This document shows, piece after piece, positions 55,681-64,000 of a stretch of 64,000 bases of DNA. Below the pieces are notes generated by a model. The model had not been told where the DNA came from. It saw only the letters and a list, made by a program, of their open reading frames with translations, and did no database searches. The stretch covers positions 186,001-250,000 of the forward strand of contig NZ_QAOF01000005.1 of assembly GCF_003050745.1 (NCBI RefSeq). The letters run 5' to 3'. The translations under genes were made by a program, and so were the position numbers. Numbering within the stretch: the stretch's first letter is position 1; every line of letters begins with the position of its first letter. The DNA is from Sphingomonas sp. PP-CE-3G-477 (lineage in GTDB: Bacteria > Pseudomonadota > Alphaproteobacteria > Sphingomonadales > Sphingomonadaceae).

Positions 55681-56174
55681 TACCTTCGAGCCGGCGAGGT
55701 CGCGTTCTGCCCGATTTTCCTCTGGACCAGCGGCACTACGATGCCGTCGCGGTTGGATGGCAGCGTATAGCTTTAATGAAGCCGTCCCCGCGCAGTGTCT
55801 CGTTGAGGGCGACGACGAGGTCTGAGCGGCGTTTGGTAATTCTGGCGAGCGCGTTGAGGTCGGTGAGCGCCGCACCAGCCGGCTTCCGTCCATACGGCGG
55901 CGCGGGTCCACCGGACCGCATCGAATAGACCCTATTCAGACGGACATAGCGTGATTGCCGATGGGGGCGGGCAGGTGAGTGCGACCACGCATAACAATCG
56001 TACAATCGACCAAATCTAACAGATATGTCATATTGTGTGTCCTTTTCGGCACTAGGTTTCCGAAAGTTACAATTTCAAGTCACGGCGTCTTTACTCGAAA
56101 TCGGGAGGCTCGCATGCCTCTGTCATCGCCTTGCATCACCGTACGTTTCGGCAGGTAGGGGTAGGCCATGACCG
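55681..56174. other. Geneless stretch between recombinase remnant and TonB receptor
   Basis: About 490 bp. The left part holds only short unconvincing frames, one on the minus strand (55736-56005) with an unrecognised segment ALTDLNALARITKRRSDLVV. From about 55980 to 56130 the DNA is AT-richer (runs such as CAAATCTAACAGATATGTCA) and probably carries the promoter of the TonB-dependent receptor gene. No direct copy of the tRNA 3' end was seen. Confidence 0.45.
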
Positions 56175-59100
56175 ATGCGGATCGTCAAAACGACCGTGTC
56201 GGGTCGAGTTGGGGAATTGTTCGTGATCACAACATCTTGCTTTAAGTCCAGGGCAATGCTTCTCGCTGCTGCAACGCCGCTGGCGTTCATCATGTCGACG
56301 GCTTCGGGGTTCGCCCAGGACGCGACGACAACTCCTGACGCAACGGCTGCCACGACTGCGCCGCTTCCGGCACAAACCGCTGACAAGGCCTCGGCCGATG
56401 CGCCAGCTCAGGACATCGTCGTCACCGGTTCGCGGTTTCGTCGTACCGATACCGAGACGCCGTCGCCCGTCACCGTGCTGACGACCGAGAACCTCACGCG
56501 GGCAGGCATCACCAACATCAACGACGCGGTGCGGTCGATCTCGGCCGATGGCGCCGGGTCGATCTCGACCGGGTTCCAGAACGGCTTCTCGGCCGGTGGT
56601 GCGGCGGTGTCGCTGCGCGGTCTGGGCGTGTCGTCGACGCTGGTGTTGATCGACGGCCTGCGTTCGACCAACTTCCCGCTCAACGACGATGGCCACAACG
56701 CCTATGTCGATCTCAATTCGATCCCGTTCAGCGCGGTCGAGCGGATCGAAGTGCTGAAGGATGGCGCATCGGCAACCTATGGCGCCGACGCGATCGGTGG
56801 CGTCGTCAACGTCATCATGAAGAAGCAGTTCGTCGGCGTCGCCGGCACGGCCGAAGGCGGCGTGAGCGAGCATGGCGACGGCAGCCGCTACCGTGCCAAC
56901 CTGACCGCCGGCTTTGGCGACTACGCCTCGACCGGTTGGAACTTCTACGTCAACGGCGAATATCAGCGTGATTCCGCGATTGCCGTGAAGGATCGTGGGT
57001 TTCCGTACAACACGCTCGACTTGAGCTCGATCGGCGGGATCGACGGCAACGCCGCCGATAGTTCGCTGACGACGGCAACCGCCAATGCCGTCGTGGTCCG
57101 GGCCGGGCAGACGGATACGAACAACCCCTTTGCAGGTAGCACGGCGGCGACCCCGAGCGGAACTTACGTCAACGCAGCCGGGCTGACGGTTCCCTACAGC
57201 AACTACACGACGCTGAACACGAACTGCGCAAACGGGACTTATACGGTCACGAGCGGCGCCTCACGAGGCACTGGATGCCGTCACGACAACACGTACGAAT
57301 ACGGCCAGATCCAGCCGATGCAGGAACGCTACAACTTTAGCGGTCGCTTGAGCGTCCGTCTTAGCGACAACATCGAAGGCTATGTCACCGGCAGCTATTC
57401 CAACAGCCGGGTCGACATCGTTCGTCCGCCTGCGGCGATCCGTCAGACGCAGCCTTACGGTGCAGCCCCAGCCCTGGCGTCGAGCAACCCGGGCATCGTC
57501 CTTCCCGTCTACATCTGCGCTGCGGGCGTGAACTGCGCGACTGCCGCCGATCGGACGCGGAATCCGAACAACCCGTACGCGCTGGCTGGCGAGGACAGCG
57601 CTGCCCGCATCTATTATCTGTTCGGCGACATCCCCGTCGGGACGAGCCGCACCAACGAAGTCATCCGCGGTGCCGCCGGCCTGCATGGCGATTTCGGCGA
57701 CGGTTGGAACTGGCAGGTCGACGCGGTCGGCGCGAAGGACAACCTCAACATCACGTCGTTCGGTGTGATCAACATCGCCGGCCTGAAGCAGGCGATCAAC
57801 ACCGGCGCGTACAACTTCATGGATCCAAGCCAGAACAGCGCCGCAACACGCGCGCTGGTCTCGCCGACCTACACGGTAGGGTCGCACACCTCGATGGTGT
57901 CGCTCGACGGGTCGATCAGCAAGGCATTGTTCCAGCTTCCGGGTGGTCCGCTCCAACTCGCCGTCGGTGGGCAGGTGCGTCACGAGGTCGAAGAGAATAA
58001 CAGCCTGAACGCCAACCTCGATCGTTACGCCAACACCTCGGCAGCTTTTGGCAAGCACACCGTTTCGGCGGCGTATTTCGAAATCAGCGCACCGGTGCTG
58101 ACGCAGCTCGAGATTAACGCGTCGGGCCGTTACGATCACTATTCGGAAGGGTTCGGACGCTTCTCGCCAAAGGTCGGCGCGAAGTTCACGCCGATCAAGG
58201 AACTCGCGATCCGCGGTACCTATTCGCAGGGCTTCCGTGCACCGACGTTCGCCGAGAACAACCCGCTCAGCAGCTTTGCCGGTTTCGTCACCTACACGCC
58301 GCCGACCAGCTTCCAGCTTGCGCATGGCGGTTTGATCAACCCTCCTGCGAACTCGGGTCTCACGCCGAACACGAACCCGTATGCGCAGTCCTACAGCCTC
58401 GGCTCGGGCTTCAGCGGCAACCCCGATCTAAAGCCTGAGAAGTCGCGCAGCTTCACCGCGGGTACGGTCGTCCAGCCGCTGCCGTGGCTGAGCTTCACGG
58501 TCGATTACTACAACATCAAGAAGAGCGACGTGATCGTGACCGGCCCGAACGCCGGCGCCGCTCGTGCTGCCTATTACGCCGGGCAGCCGCTGCCGGCCGG
58601 TTACACGGTGTCGGCGGTCGACGCGATCGATCCGTTGTTTCCGACTGCGATCCCCCGCGTGCTGATCATCAATGCGCCCTATGTGAACGCGGCGAGCGTC
58701 AAGACCGAGGGGCTCGATTTCGGCCTGAACGCCAACATTCCGCTGACCGACGACATCCGCTTCGTCAGCCGGGCCGACGTGACTCGCGTCCTGAAGTACA
58801 ACCAGGACAATGGCGACGGCGTGATCCAGAAGTTCGCCGGTACGCTCGGACCGTACGAGCTGTCGTCGGGCGCGGGTACGCCGAAGTGGCGCGGCAACTG
58901 GCAGAACACGCTGGAATTCGGGGCACTGTCGATCAGCGCGACGACCTATTATGTGTCGAAGATCAAGGCAGTGGCCGCCGACGAGGGTACGCCGCTGACC
59001 TGCTCGGATGATCCCGACCTCGACGGCAACCTCTACGGTACCGGTACGAAGTTCTGTAACGTCAAGCGCTTCATCTACGCCGATCTGAACGTCGCCGTTG

Positions 59101-59264
59101 CCGTGAACGACAAGTTCTCGTTCAACTTCAATGTCGGCAACTTCACCAACGAGAAGGCGCCAATCGCACCGGCTTCGTATTCCGGCACGAACTATCTGCC
59201 GACCTGGCATTATGCCGGCGTCATCGGCCGTACCTTCCGCGCCGGTGCGAACTTCACGTTCTAA
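56175..59264 (+). CDS. TonB-dependent outer-membrane receptor
   Basis: 1029 residues. The plug domain starts near residue 75: QDIVVTGSRFRRTDTETPSP with a TonB-box-like region just before, and VERIEVLKDGASATYGADAI GGVVNVIMKK is the conserved plug signature. The remainder forms the 22-stranded barrel, ending in ...GRTFRAGANFTF with the C-terminal Phe. The family imports siderophores, vitamins or oligosaccharides; the substrate cannot be told. The start is uncertain: ATG at 56175, or GTG at 56223, which leaves a shorter signal peptide (ITTSCFKSRAMLLAAATPLA). A terminator follows; no TonB or transporter partners are adjacent. Confidence 0.92.
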   Translation: MRIVKTTVSGRVGELFVITTSCFKSRAMLLAAATPLAFIMSTASGFAQDATTTPDATAATTAPLPAQTADKASADAPAQDIVVTGSRFRRTDTETPSPVTVLTTENLTRAGITNINDAVRSISADGAGSISTGFQNGFSAGGAAVSLRGLGVSSTLVLIDGLRSTNFPLNDDGHNAYVDLNSIPFSAVERIEVLKDGASATYGADAIGGVVNVIMKKQFVGVAGTAEGGVSEHGDGSRYRANLTAGFGDYASTGWNFYVNGEYQRDSAIAVKDRGFPYNTLDLSSIGGIDGNAADSSLTTATANAVVVRAGQTDTNNPFAGSTAATPSGTYVNAAGLTVPYSNYTTLNTNCANGTYTVTSGASRGTGCRHDNTYEYGQIQPMQERYNFSGRLSVRLSDNIEGYVTGSYSNSRVDIVRPPAAIRQTQPYGAAPALASSNPGIVLPVYICAAGVNCATAADRTRNPNNPYALAGEDSAARIYYLFGDIPVGTSRTNEVIRGAAGLHGDFGDGWNWQVDAVGAKDNLNITSFGVINIAGLKQAINTGAYNFMDPSQNSAATRALVSPTYTVGSHTSMVSLDGSISKALFQLPGGPLQLAVGGQVRHEVEENNSLNANLDRYANTSAAFGKHTVSAAYFEISAPVLTQLEINASGRYDHYSEGFGRFSPKVGAKFTPIKELAIRGTYSQGFRAPTFAENNPLSSFAGFVTYTPPTSFQLAHGGLINPPANSGLTPNTNPYAQSYSLGSGFSGNPDLKPEKSRSFTAGTVVQPLPWLSFTVDYYNIKKSDVIVTGPNAGAARAAYYAGQPLPAGYTVSAVDAIDPLFPTAIPRVLIINAPYVNAASVKTEGLDFGLNANIPLTDDIRFVSRADVTRVLKYNQDNGDGVIQKFAGTLGPYELSSGAGTPKWRGNWQNTLEFGALSISATTYYVSKIKAVAADEGTPLTCSDDPDLDGNLYGTGTKFCNVKRFIYADLNVAVAVNDKFSFNFNVGNFTNEKAPIAPASYSGTNYLPTWHYAGVIGRTFRAGANFTF

Positions 59265-59280
59265 CGCATATCGCTAAATC

Positions 59281-59320
59281 GTAAAAAGGGCGGCTTCCTC
59301 GCGGAAGTCGCCCTTTTTAC
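59281..59320. terminator. Bidirectional terminator between TonB receptor and clpB
   Basis: An 18-bp stem (GTAAAAAGGGCGGCTTCC / GGAAGTCGCCCTTTTTAC, one G-U pair) on a TCGC loop has A and T runs at both ends, so it can stop both converging transcripts. The clpB stop lies 2 bp away. Confidence 0.95.
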
Positions 59321-59322
59321 GT

Positions 59323-61902
<2,580 letters not shown>

Positions 61903-61939
61903 GACGAATTCCTGTGGGATTGGTTCGGTGTTGGCCGAA

Positions 61940-61967
61940 AGATGGTGTTGTATTTGGGCAACACAAG
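61940..61967 (-). promoter_or_regulatory. Sigma-32-type heat-shock promoter of clpB
   Basis: On the minus strand CTTGTG - 14 nt - CACCATCT fits the heat-shock consensus CTTGAA...CCCCATnT with few mismatches. It lies about 38 bp upstream of the start. An inverted repeat GTGTTG-N8-CAACAC overlaps it (61945-61964). Confidence 0.5.
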
Positions 61968-62074
61968 AGGCGGGCGCAGTTCGGATGCTAGGGCCCGCGC
62001 GAGGCATCCGGAATAGCGTTTATTGTCGGTATCGAAGCGCCGCCGTCATCGCTATGTTCAGGTTCGCATGCTAT

Positions 62075-62497
62075 ATGGATGGCGTGTCCACAGCGCTCCC
62101 CCATACCTACGCCATCGGCATCGAGCCGGCCGACATCGACTTCATGGGTCACGTCAACAACGCGAACTATCTGAAGTGGGTACAGGCCGCGGTGATCGAC
62201 CATTGGCAGCGCCTTGCGCCTGCCGAGGCGGTGGCCGGGCACCTCTGGGTCGCGCTGAAACACGAGATTACGTATCGGAAACCGGCGTTTCTTGACGACG
62301 ACGTCATCGCGACGGTGTTGCTCGAGAAGGTCCAGGGCGCGCGCGCGTTCTACGAGACGATCATCAAGCGCGGCGAAGACGTGCTCGCCGAGGTGAAGTC
62401 GAGCTGGTGCTGCCTCGATGCCGAGACGCTCCGCCCGTCGCGGCTGGCGAACAGCGTCGTCGAGCATTTCTTCCCGAAAACCGACCCTAAAGACTGA
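62075..62497 (+). CDS. Acyl-CoA thioesterase (4HBT/YbgC-like hotdog fold)
   Basis: 140 residues from MDGVSTALPHTYAIGIEPAD. The hotdog-fold catalytic motif is DIDFMGHVNNANYLKWVQAA (~21-40; D and HVNN of the 4-hydroxybenzoyl-CoA thioesterase group). The second half includes HEITYRKPAFLDDDVIATVL. It hydrolyses acyl-CoA esters; the acyl group is unknown. Upstream in-frame starts exist (ATG 62054), but the ATG at 62075 fits family length. Confidence 0.9.
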   Translation: MDGVSTALPHTYAIGIEPADIDFMGHVNNANYLKWVQAAVIDHWQRLAPAEAVAGHLWVALKHEITYRKPAFLDDDVIATVLLEKVQGARAFYETIIKRGEDVLAEVKSSWCCLDAETLRPSRLANSVVEHFFPKTDPKD

Positions 62498-62518
62498 CGT
62501 CTCTCGGGCGATCGACCC

Positions 62519-62677
62519 TCAGAAATCGATCGCCATGCCCTTCAGTTCCCAATCGCCATAGCGCGTAGGATCGCGCGGTTCGGGGTCCTTGTCCGGCACG
62601 ATCGCCTCGGGTTTCGGCACCGGCGTGTTCTTCGCGAGATATTCGGGTGGCTTAACGTGATCGGGGCGCTGGCCCAT
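62519..62677 (-). CDS. DUF1674 protein, SDHAF4-like
   Basis: 52 residues from MGQRPDHVKPPEYLAKNTPV. The conserved DUF1674/SDHAF4 C-terminus is complete: DPEPRDPTRYGDWELKGMAI DF. In mitochondria and some alphaproteobacteria this small protein assists assembly of succinate dehydrogenase flavoprotein. The start at 62677 has GGAGAG 8 nt upstream; the longer frame to 62761 is not conserved. It converges with the thioesterase gene and is divergent from rsmB. Confidence 0.9.
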   Translation of the reverse strand: MGQRPDHVKPPEYLAKNTPVPKPEAIVPDKDPEPRDPTRYGDWELKGMAIDF

Positions 62678-62783
62678 CGCGGCTCTCCGGATTTGCGTGT
62701 TGGCGTCGTAACCGCCACATGGGCCCTGTTGCGCCGCTTTGCCATAACGGCCGCGCGACAAACCGAACGCGAAGGACCTTCAT

Positions 62784-64000
62784 ATGCCCGACTATACCCA
62801 CGCCCCCGAGCCGCTCGGCGTCCCCACCCGCCGCGCCGCGCTCCGCCTGCTCGACGCCGTCCTGCGTCGCGGCGAGTCGCTCGAGTCCGCGCTGCCTGCC
62901 GCAACGCGTGCCATCCACGGCCCCGATCGCGGCCTAGCCCACGCGATCGCCGCCGAGACGCTTCGTCGCCTCCCCGATCTCGACGCGATGATCGATTCTG
63001 TCACCAAGACCAACCTGCCCGACGATGCCAAGGCGCGGATGGCGCTGCGGATCGCGCTCGTCCAGGTTCTGATCCTCGGCACGCCCTCGCACGCCGCGAT
63101 CTCGACCGTGTTGCCGCTGGTCGATGGCGGCCCGCGCAAGCTCGTCCACGGCGTGTTCGGCACGCTGTTCCGCGCCAACATGCTGCTCCCCGAAGTGCCG
63201 GCGCTGCCGGCCCCCGTCGAACTGCGTTGGGAAGCCGCGTGGGGCGAGGAGATGGTCGACGCCGCCGGCCGCGCGATCGCCCAGGTGCCGCCGCTCGACC
63301 TGACGATCGCCGACCCGTCCGAGACCGAAGGCTGGCGCGAGAAACTCGGGGGCGAGAGTTTCATGCCCGGCCACCTGCGTCTCGGCGACCACGATTCCGT
63401 CCCCGACATGGCAGGCTTCGGCGACGGCGCGTGGTGGGTACAGGACATCGCCGCCTCGCTGCCCGCGCGGTTGCTCGGGAAAGGGGAGGGCCACGTCCTC
63501 GATCTCTGCGCAGCCCCCGGCGGCAAGACGCTGCAACTCGCGAGCGCCGGCTGGACCGTCACCTCGGTCGACAATTCGCAGAGCCGCATCAAGCGCCTGC
63601 GCGAAAACCTGTATCGCACGCACCTGAAGGCCGAGGTCGTCAACGCCGACATCCTCGAATGGGCGCCGAGCGAGCCCGCCGACGCGATCCTGATCGACGC
63701 GCCGTGCAGCGCCACCGGCATCTTCCGCCGCCACCCCGACGTCCTCCACCGCGTCCGCCCCTCGATCATCGCCGAGACCGCGGCGCTCCAGGCGCGCATC
63801 TTCGCGCGCGCGGCGGACTGGGTGAAGCCGGGTGGCACGCTCGTGTACGCCACCTGCTCGCTCGAACCGTCGGAAGGCGAAGCGCAACTCGACGCGTTCC
63901 TCGCCGCCCGCAGCGACTACACGATCGCCCCGATCGACCAGTCGGAACTCCCCGCCGGTATTACGCCGACGGAGGCGGGCACGCTCCGCACGCTCCCCGG
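62784..64000 (+). CDS. rsmB: RsmB-type 16S rRNA m5C methyltransferase (3' end outside window)
   Basis: 405 residues are visible and the frame is still open at the window edge. The N-terminal ~140 residues are the NusB-like RNA-binding domain (RRAALRLLDAVLRRGESLES, then ALRIALVQVLILGTPSHAAI). The catalytic part has the SAM motif VLDLCAAPGGKTLQLASAGW, the DAPCSATGIFRRHPDVLHRV motif IV with one catalytic Cys, and LVYATCSLEPSEGEAQLDAF motif VI with the second Cys. It methylates a cytosine of 16S rRNA. GAAGGA precedes the ATG by 8 nt. Confidence 0.94.
   Translation, partial: MPDYTHAPEPLGVPTRRAALRLLDAVLRRGESLESALPAATRAIHGPDRGLAHAIAAETLRRLPDLDAMIDSVTKTNLPDDAKARMALRIALVQVLILGTPSHAAISTVLPLVDGGPRKLVHGVFGTLFRANMLLPEVPALPAPVELRWEAAWGEEMVDAAGRAIAQVPPLDLTIADPSETEGWREKLGGESFMPGHLRLGDHDSVPDMAGFGDGAWWVQDIAASLPARLLGKGEGHVLDLCAAPGGKTLQLASAGWTVTSVDNSQSRIKRLRENLYRTHLKAEVVNADILEWAPSEPADAILIDAPCSATGIFRRHPDVLHRVRPSIIAETAALQARIFARAADWVKPGGTLVYATCSLEPSEGEAQLDAFLAARSDYTIAPIDQSELPAGITPTEAGTLRTLP

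Noticed and set aside
55736..56005. 89-codon minus-strand frame downstream of tRNA-Leu
   Set aside because: It has an interesting segment but no start context, no recognised family and it overlaps the AT-rich receptor leader; treated as part of the geneless stretch.

Overview
The window looks like chromosomal DNA of a Sphingomonas-type alphaproteobacterium (order Sphingomonadales). This rests on the high GC content with strong G/C bias at third codon positions, a MucR/Ros-type regulator, DUF4167, DUF2093 and DUF1674 proteins typical of alphaproteobacteria, a large TonB-dependent receptor, an IspG-type isoprenoid pathway, and dense GC-rich palindromic intergenic repeats. The assignment is by family recognition only; no database search was made.

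Positions 1-19,310 hold a flagellar locus. From the left: the 3' end of a flagellin gene, an outer-membrane protein of unknown role, a leftward operon (SLT-domain transglycosylase, flhA, fliA), a second leftward operon (a small MotA/ExbB-like protein, a MotB-like protein, flgA, flgM, a FlgN-like chaperone), and a long rightward run flgB-C-D-E-F-G-H-I-J-K-L followed by motA-motB. Two sigma-54 promoters match TGGCACG-N4-TTGCT perfectly (before the transglycosylase-flhA-fliA operon and before flgB) and one matches nearly perfectly (before the MotA-like gene). A tract of eight CGGCAA/TTGCCG half-sites lies upstream of the flgB promoter, mostly spaced about 11 bp apart, and looks like an enhancer array for an FlbD/FleQ-type activator. 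fliA (sigma-28), flgM (anti-sigma-28) and a sigma-28-like promoter before flgM give the usual later regulatory tier. The locus carries two stator-like gene pairs and a split FlgJ function.

Positions 19,329-33,881 hold a mucR-like regulator with no zinc-ligand cysteines, a leftward operon (acyltransferase, isoaspartyl peptidase, S1/P1 nuclease), ispG followed by a chain of 4-bp-overlapping genes (AbrB-type antitoxin, PIN toxin, EamA transporter, GNAT acetyltransferase), inorganic pyrophosphatase, an M61 peptidase, a DUF1345 membrane protein, and the translation block hisS-prfA-prmC.

Positions 34,138-46,472 hold a DUF4167 protein, a CBS-domain protein, an M23 peptidase, DUF2093, xseA divergent from purD with overlapping start codons, a membrane-anchored helix-hairpin-helix protein, an MlaA homologue without lipobox, a CorC-type transporter, an OmpA-family lipoprotein, CsaA and a glutathione transferase. 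Positions 46,714-64,000 hold gltD-DUF2059-gltB (leftward), uppP, an NDUFA9-like protein, tRNA-Leu(CAG) abutting what looks like a serine-recombinase remnant, a TonB-dependent receptor, clpB with a heat-shock-like promoter, an acyl-CoA thioesterase, an SDHAF4-like protein, and an rsmB-type rRNA methyltransferase that runs off the end.

Most genes are core functions. The most unusual signals are the phased operator array and sigma-54 network, the second stator-like pair with a possibly leaderless transcript, the cysteine-free FlgH and MlaA, the MucR variant, the toxin-antitoxin/transporter/acetyltransferase gene chain, and the compositional break inside hisS.
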